A stretch of DNA of 64,000 bases from Flavobacterium inviolabile (GTDB lineage: Bacteria; Bacteroidota; Bacteroidia; Flavobacteriales; Flavobacteriaceae): the NCBI RefSeq assembly GCF_013389455.1, contig NZ_CP058278.1, forward strand, positions 868,001 to 932,000. The letters are read 5' to 3'. Below the pieces are notes generated by a model. The model had not been told where the DNA came from. It did no database searches and saw nothing but the letters and a program-made list of their open reading frames with translations. Below are positions 51,786-60,077 of this stretch, piece by piece. Positions within the stretch are counted from its first letter, which is position 1. Each line of letters opens with the position of its first letter. The position numbers and the translations under genes were made by a program.

Positions 51786-52571
51786 ATGAGCCTCATGAAA
51801 AAAACGGTAATATTATTTTTCCTCCTGATAACGGCAGTTACTTTTGCTCAAAAAGACAGTGCTTACGCCGCCGGTGAATGGTTTAAGTTTAGGATTCATT
51901 ACGGGATCGTAAATGCAGGTTATGCCACCATGGAAGTTCAGGAAGCAGTAAGAAATAATAAAAAAGTTTTCCATATTCTGGGAAATGGCTACACTACAGG
52001 AATGACAAAATTCTTCTTCAAGGTTGAAGACGATTATCAAAGTTATATAGACAAAGAAACCGGGAGACCGTACCAGTTTATTCGGAAAATAGACGAAGGC
52101 GGCTATAAGAAAAACCAGGAAGGCTTTTTTAATCAAACAAAAAAAACAGTTTTTGTTAAAGATTATGAAAAGAACACTGAAAAAACATTTTCAGTGCCGG
52201 AAAACGTGCAAGATATTGTATCTTCATTCTATTATTTGAGAAATCATCCCAAGATAGACAAGTTAAAAGAAGGCGAAGCCATCGTGATCGACATGTTTTT
52301 TGATGATGAAACATTTAAATTTAAGCTAAAATTTATCGGTAGAGAAGATATAAAAACTAAATTTGGGACCATTTCCACGATGGTATTCCGACCTTATGTT
52401 CAAGCTGGACGCGTTTTTAAAGAGCAGGAGAGTTTAACAGTTTGGATATCAGACGATGACAATCGTTTGCCGATCAGAGTGAAGGCGAGCTTGGCAGTGG
52501 GTTCACTGAAAGCGGATTTGGATGGATTCAAAGGACTTAAAAATTCTTTCAAAATTAAAGTTAACCAATAA
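51786..52571 (+). CDS. DUF3108 exported protein
   Basis: A 261-residue exported protein: signal MKKTVILFFLLITAVTFAQ (starting at Met4; ATG 51786 or 51795), then a DUF3108 beta domain with AAGEWFKFRIHYGIVNAGYA, VFHILGNGYTTGMTKFFFKV, YLRNHPKIDKLKEGEAIVID and a closing SLAVGSLKADLDGFKG. The family is thought to bind hydrophobic ligands or help at the envelope, but no activity is known. Its stop overlaps the TDO start by one base, so the two are translated together, which is odd for a periplasmic protein and a cytoplasmic haem enzyme. Confidence 0.88.
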   Translation: MSLMKKTVILFFLLITAVTFAQKDSAYAAGEWFKFRIHYGIVNAGYATMEVQEAVRNNKKVFHILGNGYTTGMTKFFFKVEDDYQSYIDKETGRPYQFIRKIDEGGYKKNQEGFFNQTKKTVFVKDYEKNTEKTFSVPENVQDIVSSFYYLRNHPKIDKLKEGEAIVIDMFFDDETFKFKLKFIGREDIKTKFGTISTMVFRPYVQAGRVFKEQESLTVWISDDDNRLPIRVKASLAVGSLKADLDGFKGLKNSFKIKVNQ

Positions 52572-53497
52572 TGAAAATTACCCCGGAGATTCAAAATAAA
52601 ATTGATGAAATAGATGCGAAATATCAGGCTATAAACCAAAAGACCGAAACCCATTTGGAAGGGATGCTTTGGTCTAAGCCGATAACGTATTGGGATTATA
52701 TACAAACAGACCCGCTTTTGAGTCTGCAGGTTCAAAGAACCACGCTGCCTGATGAGATGGTTTTTATCATGTACCACCAGGTAAACGAATTGCTTTTCAA
52801 AATGATCCTATGGGAAATCAACCAGGTATCCCACTGCGAAAAGCTTACTACCTCGCTGTTTACAGACAAACTGATGCGCATTAGCCGTTATTTTGATATG
52901 TTAACCACTTCTTTTGATATCATGAAAGAAGGTATGGCAGTCGAACAATATTTAAAATTCAGAAACACCCTGACGCCGGCCAGCGGTTTTCAGAGTGCAC
53001 AATACCGTTTGATAGAATTTGCTTCAACAGATCTGATAAACCTTATCGATCACCGTTTCAGAGCAACAATAGACCGAAACACGCCATACGAGCATGCTTT
53101 TGAGCATTTGTACTGGCAGGCTGCCGGAAAAGACTATAAAACAGGTGAAAAGTCCTATCTGATCAAAGAGTTTGAAAAGAAATACAAAAAGAGTTTCCTG
53201 GAACATATGGAGGAATTCAACACCATTAACCTTTGGAAAAAATTCAAACAGCTGCCGGAAAAAGACCAGCAAAACGAAGAACTGATACAGGCAATGCGCC
53301 ATTATGACAAAACCGTAAACATTACCTGGGTAATGGGTCACTATAATGCCGCTGTTAAATATATTGAGAGTGTGCCGGGAACGCAGGAAGCTACCGGAGG
53401 AAGTGATTGGAAAAAATATATGTTGCCAAAATATCAAAGAAGGATATTTTTCCCGGAACTTTGGTCGGATATAGAATTGGAAAAATGGGGAGAATAA
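52571..53497 (+). CDS. kynA: Tryptophan 2,3-dioxygenase
   Basis: Haem enzyme that opens the indole ring of tryptophan to N-formylkynurenine, the first kynurenine-pathway step. 308 residues. Signature blocks: LLSLQVQRTTLPDEMVFIMY, HQVNELLFKMILWEINQVSH with His69 at the substrate site, TPASGFQSAQYRLIEFASTD, and TWVMGHYNAAVKYIESVPGT with the probable haem-ligand His and GTQEATGGSDWKKYMLP. It begins within the stop of the DUF3108 gene. The other known kynurenine gene here is 3-hydroxyanthranilate dioxygenase at 521. Confidence 0.93.
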   Translation: MKITPEIQNKIDEIDAKYQAINQKTETHLEGMLWSKPITYWDYIQTDPLLSLQVQRTTLPDEMVFIMYHQVNELLFKMILWEINQVSHCEKLTTSLFTDKLMRISRYFDMLTTSFDIMKEGMAVEQYLKFRNTLTPASGFQSAQYRLIEFASTDLINLIDHRFRATIDRNTPYEHAFEHLYWQAAGKDYKTGEKSYLIKEFEKKYKKSFLEHMEEFNTINLWKKFKQLPEKDQQNEELIQAMRHYDKTVNITWVMGHYNAAVKYIESVPGTQEATGGSDWKKYMLPKYQRRIFFPELWSDIELEKWGE

Positions 53498-53523
53498 AAG
53501 AATAACCACAAAACCTACAAGAA

Positions 53524-54753
53524 TTGAAGTATATTGCCATCATATTATTATTAACAACATTATTCGCCTGTAATAAAAAAGAGGAAAAGCAAGTTAAAGA
53601 AACAAAAGTAAAAAAAGAGAAAATCCTGGTAGAATACGGTTTTACTCTTAATGATTTTAAAGTCGTAAACGATACGATAAAATCAGGAGACAGTTTCGGA
53701 AAGATTTTGGGTGCCCAAAACTTTGACGCCGCAAAGATTCATGAAATTACAGAAAAAGTAAAAGACAGCTTTAATGTTCGCGATATTAGAATTGGGAAGC
53801 CATATACGCTACTGCAAAACAAAACGGCTCCGCATGATTTAAAGGTTTTTATCTATCAGCCGGATAGAATGACCTATTATGTGGTGGATCTGCGGGATTC
53901 TATTGCTGTGCACAAAAAACAACGTCCGGTTACGATAAAACGAAGAACGATTGCTGCGGCAATTGACGGATCGGTGTCCGAAACCTTGAAAAGAGCTGGA
54001 GTGGACGCTTCACTGGCACCGCAGTTATCCCGGATTTATGCCTGGTCTATTGACTTCTTTAAAATTCAGAAAGGCGATAAATTTGCAGTGACCATTAACG
54101 AAAAATACATCAGCGATACCATTTATGCCGGAGTAGAAAGCATTGATGCTTCCTATTTTGAATACAAAGGAAAAAAAGTATATGCCTTTCCGTTTAAGCA
54201 GGACCCGAATTCAAAGCGGGTGGACTATTTTGATGAAGAAGGAAAAGTGCTGAAAAATATGTTTTTGAAAGCGCCTTTGAAATTCGTGAATATTACCTCG
54301 CGTTTTACCAAAAGCCGTTTTCATCCGGTGCAGTTAAAATGGAAAGCCCATAACGGAACGGATTATGCAGCACCTACCGGAACACCAATCATGACAACCG
54401 CTTCCGGAGTGGTGGAACGAACAGGATATACGGCAGGAAACGGTAACTTTGTAAAAGTGAAACACAACGGAACCTTTGCCACACAATATTTACACATGTC
54501 GAAAATTTTAGTACGACAGGGACAACGGGTACAGCAGGGAGATGTGATTGGAAGAGTAGGAAGTACCGGACTGGCAACCGGCCCGCACGTGTGCTACCGT
54601 TTCTGGAAAAACGGGATACAGGTAGATCCGTTACGTCAGAAACTACCCAATTCCGAGCCTATGAGCTCAAAATACAAAGCGCGGTATATGGAATATATCA
54701 AGCCACTTAAAAAAGAATTAGACAGCGTTTCAATAGCTAAGTTTGGAGAATAA
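53524..54753 (+). CDS. M23-family peptidase lipoprotein with altered zinc site
   Basis: A 409-residue envelope lipoprotein: signal MKYIAIILLLTTLFAC, lipobox Cys16, Lys/Glu-rich linker, two SLT-binding/OapA-like regions (VNDTIKSGDSFGKILGAQNF and AAIDGSVSETLKRAGVDASL), and a LytM domain from about residue 265. First ligands His276 and Asp280 (HNGTDYAAP) and YLHM are present. The final His-x-His is His355-Val-Cys357 (GPHVCYRF), so the usual zinc His is Cys. It starts at TTG 53524, the only in-frame option giving the signal peptide. Likely acts on peptidoglycan cross-links or activates an amidase. It abuts pgi. Confidence 0.88.
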   Translation: MKYIAIILLLTTLFACNKKEEKQVKETKVKKEKILVEYGFTLNDFKVVNDTIKSGDSFGKILGAQNFDAAKIHEITEKVKDSFNVRDIRIGKPYTLLQNKTAPHDLKVFIYQPDRMTYYVVDLRDSIAVHKKQRPVTIKRRTIAAAIDGSVSETLKRAGVDASLAPQLSRIYAWSIDFFKIQKGDKFAVTINEKYISDTIYAGVESIDASYFEYKGKKVYAFPFKQDPNSKRVDYFDEEGKVLKNMFLKAPLKFVNITSRFTKSRFHPVQLKWKAHNGTDYAAPTGTPIMTTASGVVERTGYTAGNGNFVKVKHNGTFATQYLHMSKILVRQGQRVQQGDVIGRVGSTGLATGPHVCYRFWKNGIQVDPLRQKLPNSEPMSSKYKARYMEYIKPLKKELDSVSIAKFGE

Positions 54754-56364
54754 ATGTTAGAAAATACGAATCCGACCGGAACAGTTGCATGGCAAAAATT
54801 GCGCGAGCATTTTCAGGACATGCAATTTGTGAAAATGCAGGAACTTTTTGCGAACGATGCCCAAAGAACGGAGAAATTCCATATTCTATGGAACGATTTT
54901 CTATTGGATTATTCTAAAAACAGGATTGAAAAAAAAACGCTTGACCTTTTAACAGCCCTGGCGGAAGAAGCCGGGCTGAAAAATGCCATCGCTAAATATT
55001 TTTCAGGAGATAAGATCAACTTTACAGAAAACAGAGCAGTATTGCATACGGCTTTGCGGTCTGCCGAAAAAGAAATACTTGTTGACGGGCAAAATATTAT
55101 ACCGGAAATTCATGCGGTAAAAAACAAGATTCAGCTTTTCTCGGAGCAAATTATTAACGGTGAAAAGAAAGGATTTACCGGTAAGGCTTTTACCGATATT
55201 GTCAATATTGGCATTGGCGGTTCCGACTTAGGGCCGGACATGGTTGTAGAAGCTTTAAAATTCTATAAAAATCACCTTACGTTACACTTTGTTTCGAACA
55301 TTGATGGCGATCATGTTGCCGAAAAAATAAAAAACCTGAATCCGGAAACTACACTATTTGTGATTGTTTCCAAAACATTCTCTACGCAGGAAACGCTTAC
55401 CAATGCCGAAACCATAAAAGAATGGTTTTTAAATTATGGCCAGCCGGAAGCTATTGCAAGTCACTTTGTAGCAGTTTCGTCAAATCTTGACAAGGTAGCC
55501 GGATTTGGAATTGCGGCTGAGAATGTCTTTCCGATGTGGGACTGGGTAGGCGGCCGATTCTCGCTGTGGAGCGCCGTTGGCTTATCAATTAGTCTTGCTG
55601 TAGGATATCCAAATTTTGAAAAACTATTAAAAGGCGCCAATGAAATGGATCTGCATTTCAAAACGGCGGCTTTCGATCGCAATATTCCGGTTGTTTTAGG
55701 ATTGCTGAGTATCTGGTACAATAACTTTTTTGAAGCAGAAACGGAAGCGATTATACCGTATTCCCATTACCTGCAAAAACTGGTGCCGTATCTGCAGCAG
55801 GCATTTATGGAAAGCAACGGAAAACAGATTAACAGAGAAGGCTATCCGGTGAACTATCAAACCGGAACAGTTGTCTGGGGCGAACCGGGCAGTAACTCCC
55901 AGCATGCTTTTTTCCAGTTAATTCATCAGGGAACAAAACTGATTCCTGCTGATTTTATCGGTTTTGTAAACTCGCTGCACGGCAATAAAGACCATCATGA
56001 CAAATTGATGTCCAACTTTTTTGCACAAACGGAAGCACTTCTTAACGGTAAAACGGAAGAAACGGTGAAAAAGGAAAGTAATGTTCCGGAATTTCTGGTG
56101 CCTTTCAAAGCATTTGACGGTAACAGACCTACGAATACACTGTTAATTAATGCGCTGACTCCCGAATCTTTAGGAAGTCTGATAGCGATGTATGAACATA
56201 AAATATTTGTTCAGGGCGTGATCTGGAATATATTCAGTTACGACCAGTTTGGCGTTGAATACGGGAAGTCATTAGCCACTACAATACTGAAGGAAGTGAC
56301 TGAAAATAAAATAGATAGTCATGATTCGTCTACAAAATTTCTCTTAAAGCATTATTTGAAATAG
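54754..56364 (+). CDS. pgi: Glucose-6-phosphate isomerase
   Basis: Interconverts glucose 6-phosphate and fructose 6-phosphate. 536 residues, near the family norm. Signatures: DIVNIGIGGSDLGPDMV, VSKTFSTQETLTNAETIKEW, GGRFSLWSAVGLSISLAVGY, GEPGSNSQHAFFQLIHQGTK (catalytic His region) and GVEYGKSLA (catalytic Lys). The ATG follows the M23 stop directly (TAAATG), so the DUF3108-TDO-M23-pgi genes form one tight run. Confidence 0.97.
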   Translation: MLENTNPTGTVAWQKLREHFQDMQFVKMQELFANDAQRTEKFHILWNDFLLDYSKNRIEKKTLDLLTALAEEAGLKNAIAKYFSGDKINFTENRAVLHTALRSAEKEILVDGQNIIPEIHAVKNKIQLFSEQIINGEKKGFTGKAFTDIVNIGIGGSDLGPDMVVEALKFYKNHLTLHFVSNIDGDHVAEKIKNLNPETTLFVIVSKTFSTQETLTNAETIKEWFLNYGQPEAIASHFVAVSSNLDKVAGFGIAAENVFPMWDWVGGRFSLWSAVGLSISLAVGYPNFEKLLKGANEMDLHFKTAAFDRNIPVVLGLLSIWYNNFFEAETEAIIPYSHYLQKLVPYLQQAFMESNGKQINREGYPVNYQTGTVVWGEPGSNSQHAFFQLIHQGTKLIPADFIGFVNSLHGNKDHHDKLMSNFFAQTEALLNGKTEETVKKESNVPEFLVPFKAFDGNRPTNTLLINALTPESLGSLIAMYEHKIFVQGVIWNIFSYDQFGVEYGKSLATTILKEVTENKIDSHDSSTKFLLKHYLK

Positions 56365-56435
56365 GTTTTTACTATTTTTTGGAGTAAAAAAATCAATAGT
56401 CTTTATTTTTAAGGTTAAATTAAAGTTAAAAAATG

Positions 56436-56464
56436 AATTATTCTCTTTTAGCGAGTGAATAATT
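56436..56464. repeat. Inverted repeat AATTATTC...GAATAATT
   Basis: 8-bp arms (56436-56443 and 56457-56464) around 13 bases, upstream of the TonB-receptor gene and 70 bases after pgi. No T run, so not an obvious terminator. Confidence 0.55.
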
Positions 56465-56467
56465 GAT

Positions 56468-56483
56468 AATACTTCAAAGTATT
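56468..56483. repeat. Inverted repeat AATACTT CA AAGTATT
   Basis: Perfect 7-bp arms with a 2-base centre, 80 bases before the TonB-receptor ATG and just after the previous inverted repeat. A plausible operator. Confidence 0.55.
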
Positions 56484-56563
56484 AACGTTTATTAACATTA
56501 ATATAACTTTAGGAATCAATAAAACTTTGAACTTTGCGGAAAATTTAAAAACACAACTGCAAC

Positions 56564-59341
56564 ATGAGAACTCTGAAAAATTGGCTACTGCTTGCGCTAA
56601 TAACGTTAGTGTCAACAGTTTCTTTTTCACAAACAAAAATTACAGGTACTATCATTGATGGAGAACTAAAAGGCACTTTACCGGGAGCCAGCGTTCTTAT
56701 CAAGGGAACTACTGAAGGAACTACTTCTGATTTCGACGGGAAATTTACGTTAAGCACTACAGCAACAACCGGGGAAATCGTTATTTCTTTTATAGGATAT
56801 GCAACAAAAACGGTTGCTTTTAAAGCGGAAGCCGGCAAAACAGTAAATCTTGGGAATATCGTAGTACAATCGGACTCCAATACTTTAGAAGATATCGTTG
56901 TTAAAGCGGGTGTTGCCGATATCGCAAAAGACAGAAAAACACCGGTTGCCGTTTCTACAATTAAGGCAGCTGAAATTCAGGAAAAATTAGGAAATAAAGA
57001 ATTTCCGGAAATCTTAAACAGTACACCATCGGTTTATACTTCAAAACAAGGGGGTGGTTTTGGTGACTCAAAAATCAATATTCGTGGTTTCGACCAGCGC
57101 AATATTGCCGTTATGGTAAATGGTATGCCGGTTAACGACATGGAAAACAGTTCTGTTTATTGGTCAAACTGGGCGGGACTTTCCGATGTAACGTCTGCTA
57201 TGCAGGTACAAAGAGGTTTAGGATCTTCTAAACTGGCGATTTCTTCTGTGGGAGGAACGATCAACGTATTGACAAAAACATCCGACTTAAAAGAAGGTGG
57301 TTCAGTGTCGTCAATGGTAGGAAACAATAATAATCTGAAATTACTGGCAACCTATTCTACCGGAAAAATGAAAAACGGTCTTTCTGCAGCAGTGCTATTC
57401 AGCAGAACAAGCGGTGACGGTTATGTAGATGCAACCAAATATGAAGGATACAATTATTTCATTGGTTTAGGCTATGAAATAAACGACAAACACGATATTC
57501 AGTTCACTTTTACAGGTGCACCGCAATGGCACGATCAACGTAGTAATGCCCCAACAATTGCAGAGTACCAGAAATATAGCAAAGACGGTGATCCTAACAT
57601 TCGTTACAATGGTGACTGGGGTTATCTGAACGGGAAAGAATATTCATTCAGAACCAACTACTATCACAAACCGGTAGCGTCTATTAACTGGGATTGGAAA
57701 ATCTCTGATAATATGAAATTATCCTCGGTATTCTACGGTTCATGGGGACGTGGAGGAGGATCTACAGTAACTGGAGGTATTAATAAATTCCGATACAATG
57801 TAAGCGAATTGAGAAATGCAGACGGATCAATCAATGTTGATAATATTTATGCATACAATTCCGGACAGACCGTTTATATTAATGGTATGCCTTATACCAG
57901 AACCATGATTAACGGACAATACCAAAATGATTCCAGTACACCGGGAGCAACCAATACCTCAAACGGTATTTCTAAAATATCCTCTGTTAACTCTCACAAC
58001 TGGTACGGAAGTATCATTAAATTAAATACAAAATTCGACGAGAAATGGTCAATGGATTTTGGGGTTGATTTAAGAATGTACAAAGGAATGCACTACCAGG
58101 TATTGAATGATTTATTAGGAGGTGATGTATTCAACAACAGAACTTCAGATATCAACAATCCACAGAAATTATTCACAACAGTATACAATACAAGACCAAA
58201 CGGAAATCCTTTTTCGGATACCAGCTACCAGCAGGCAATTAACTTCAACAATGATGGCGATGTAAACTGGTATGGTGCTTTTGCTCAGGTGGAGTATAAT
58301 GTGGAAAACTTCTCTGCTTTTGTTCAGGGAGCGATTTCAAACCAGGGCTTTAAAAGAGTAGATTACTTCAAATATCTGTCATCAGATCCGTTATCGTCAA
58401 CACCGTATGAAAACATATTGGGAGGAAACGTTAAAGCAGGTGCCAACTATAACATTAACGAGCAGCACAATGTGTTTGTAAATGCAGGTTATTACTCAAA
58501 ACAACCATTCTTTAACGCGGTTTATCCGGGTAATGCGAGTCTTGTAAACCCGCTTTTAACAAACGAGAAAATTACAGGTTTTGAAGCAGGTTACGGTTTC
58601 CGTTCTTCAATCTTCAATGCAAACGTAAACGTGTATCATACAACCTGGAAAGACAGAAACCTGAGATCAACAGATTTCAGTACAAGTAACCCTGGTGGAT
58701 ATTATGATTTTACAGGACTTACAGAAGTTCACATGGGTGCTGAATTGGATTTCACCGTTAAAGCTACCGATAAATTAAAAGTGAATGGTATGTTCTCTTA
58801 CGGAGACTGGTTCTATAAAGGAAACAGTGCCAGTAAAAACTACGATGTTAGCAATAACCAGGTAGGAGCAGACGGAATCGTATATCTGGATAAAGTAAAA
58901 GTAGGTGATGCTGCACAGATCACAGCGAGCTTAGGTGCTTCTTATGAAGTGGTAGAACGCTTAAAAGTGGATGCAAACTACAGATATGTAGATAAATTAT
59001 ATGCTGCTATCGATCCTACGGCTTTCTCTAAGGAAAACAATAAAGGATCTTTGGAATTGCCATCTTTCGGATTGGTAGACACAGGATTGTCTTATAAAAT
59101 GTTAGTAGGCAAAGACAAAGCAAACTCGGTTAACTTCAGAGTAAATGTAGATAACTTATTTGACAAAATATACATCGCTGAATCAAGAACAAATATCCAT
59201 GCTACGGATAATGTGAGTTCTGCTGCAGGTGCGCCTACATATCAGGCTGCCGGAAGAACCTATCAGGGTGTAGCAGATGCGAACCAGGTATTCTTCGGAT
59301 TCGGAAGAACATGGAACGTATCTATTCGTTACGACTTTTAA
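56564..59341 (+). CDS. TonB-dependent outer-membrane receptor with carboxypeptidase-like N-terminal domain
   Basis: A 925-residue outer-membrane receptor. Order: signal peptide (MRTLKNWLLLALITLVSTVS...Q), CarboxypepD_reg-like domain (about 25-105: GASVLIKGTTEGTTSDFDGK), TonB plug (NKEFPEILNSTPSVYTSKQG, SKINIRGFDQRNIAVMVNGM, RGLGSSKLAISSVGGTINVL), then a barrel ending in VSIRYDF. It moves a substrate across the outer membrane using TonB energy. There is no SusD partner or siderophore gene nearby, so it is not a visible Sus-type pair. Substrate unknown. Confidence 0.93.
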   Translation: MRTLKNWLLLALITLVSTVSFSQTKITGTIIDGELKGTLPGASVLIKGTTEGTTSDFDGKFTLSTTATTGEIVISFIGYATKTVAFKAEAGKTVNLGNIVVQSDSNTLEDIVVKAGVADIAKDRKTPVAVSTIKAAEIQEKLGNKEFPEILNSTPSVYTSKQGGGFGDSKINIRGFDQRNIAVMVNGMPVNDMENSSVYWSNWAGLSDVTSAMQVQRGLGSSKLAISSVGGTINVLTKTSDLKEGGSVSSMVGNNNNLKLLATYSTGKMKNGLSAAVLFSRTSGDGYVDATKYEGYNYFIGLGYEINDKHDIQFTFTGAPQWHDQRSNAPTIAEYQKYSKDGDPNIRYNGDWGYLNGKEYSFRTNYYHKPVASINWDWKISDNMKLSSVFYGSWGRGGGSTVTGGINKFRYNVSELRNADGSINVDNIYAYNSGQTVYINGMPYTRTMINGQYQNDSSTPGATNTSNGISKISSVNSHNWYGSIIKLNTKFDEKWSMDFGVDLRMYKGMHYQVLNDLLGGDVFNNRTSDINNPQKLFTTVYNTRPNGNPFSDTSYQQAINFNNDGDVNWYGAFAQVEYNVENFSAFVQGAISNQGFKRVDYFKYLSSDPLSSTPYENILGGNVKAGANYNINEQHNVFVNAGYYSKQPFFNAVYPGNASLVNPLLTNEKITGFEAGYGFRSSIFNANVNVYHTTWKDRNLRSTDFSTSNPGGYYDFTGLTEVHMGAELDFTVKATDKLKVNGMFSYGDWFYKGNSASKNYDVSNNQVGADGIVYLDKVKVGDAAQITASLGASYEVVERLKVDANYRYVDKLYAAIDPTAFSKENNKGSLELPSFGLVDTGLSYKMLVGKDKANSVNFRVNVDNLFDKIYIAESRTNIHATDNVSSAAGAPTYQAAGRTYQGVADANQVFFGFGRTWNVSIRYDF

Positions 59342-59360
59342 TTCGCAATCGTTCATAATG

Positions 59361-59396
59361 AAAAAAACCTCCCGGTCGCAAGATCGGGAGGTTTTT
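59361..59396. terminator. Terminator after the TonB receptor gene
   Basis: Stem CCTCCCG (plus a wobble extension GTC/GAT) around a GCAA loop, with A and T runs on both sides; bidirectional between genes ending at 59341 and 59421. Confidence 0.9.
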
Positions 59397-59420
59397 GATT
59401 TTATAAAAAGTATGAAACGC

Positions 59421-60065
59421 TTAAAATTGGTTTTCTTCCTCAAAAACGCCCTGTAAGGTCTCTAAAAAATGTTCGGCAGGCTGAGCGCCCTTAACGGCAT
59501 ATTTGTTGTTTAAAACGAAATAGGGAACCGAATTGATGCCGTATTCGTATGCCTGCTCCTGATCGGCTTTTACTTCCTCGGCAAATAAGCCGTTATCATA
59601 AACATTCTGGATATCGGAAGCCGACAGTCCAAAACGTGTTCCGATAGCAATCAGCTCCGGAATGGCATCGATATTTTTTCCTTCTGTAAAGTAAGCGCTG
59701 AATAGCGCGCCTTCAACCTCATTCTGAACCCCTTTCGTTTTGGCGAAAGCAGAAAGCTGATGTGCGCGGAAACTGTTGGCAGGAACGGCTTTTTCAAAAT
59801 GAAAATCCAGTCCGGCATCTTTGGCAATGGCCGTTGCATGGTCATGCATCCTTTCGGATTCTTCCACGCTGATTCCTTTTCTGTTTGCCATACTTTCGGC
59901 AGCAGAAATAGTAGTATCGGTAACCGCTTCCGGATCCAGCTGAAAAGCCCTCCAGATTACCGTTACCTTGTCTTTGTGCTCAAACTGAGCCAGTGCCTTT
60001 TCAAATTTTGTTTTTCCGATATAACAAAAGGGACAGCGAATGTCACTCCATATTTCTATTTTCAT
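59421..60065 (-). CDS. DsbA-family oxidoreductase (FrnE-like)
   Basis: A 214-residue thioredoxin-fold protein of the DsbA/FrnE group: N-terminal SDIRCPFCYIGKTKFEKALA with active-site Cys11-x2-Cys14, helical insertion, and cis-Pro region INSVPYFVLNNKYAVKGAQP. No signal peptide, so cytoplasmic, as for FrnE (polyketide-type oxidoreductase or disulfide isomerase). It starts 12 bases after the mfd stop on the same strand and is likely co-transcribed with it. Confidence 0.92.
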   Translation of the reverse strand: MKIEIWSDIRCPFCYIGKTKFEKALAQFEHKDKVTVIWRAFQLDPEAVTDTTISAAESMANRKGISVEESERMHDHATAIAKDAGLDFHFEKAVPANSFRAHQLSAFAKTKGVQNEVEGALFSAYFTEGKNIDAIPELIAIGTRFGLSASDIQNVYDNGLFAEEVKADQEQAYEYGINSVPYFVLNNKYAVKGAQPAEHFLETLQGVFEEENQF

Positions 60066-60077
60066 AAATTTCCTTTT

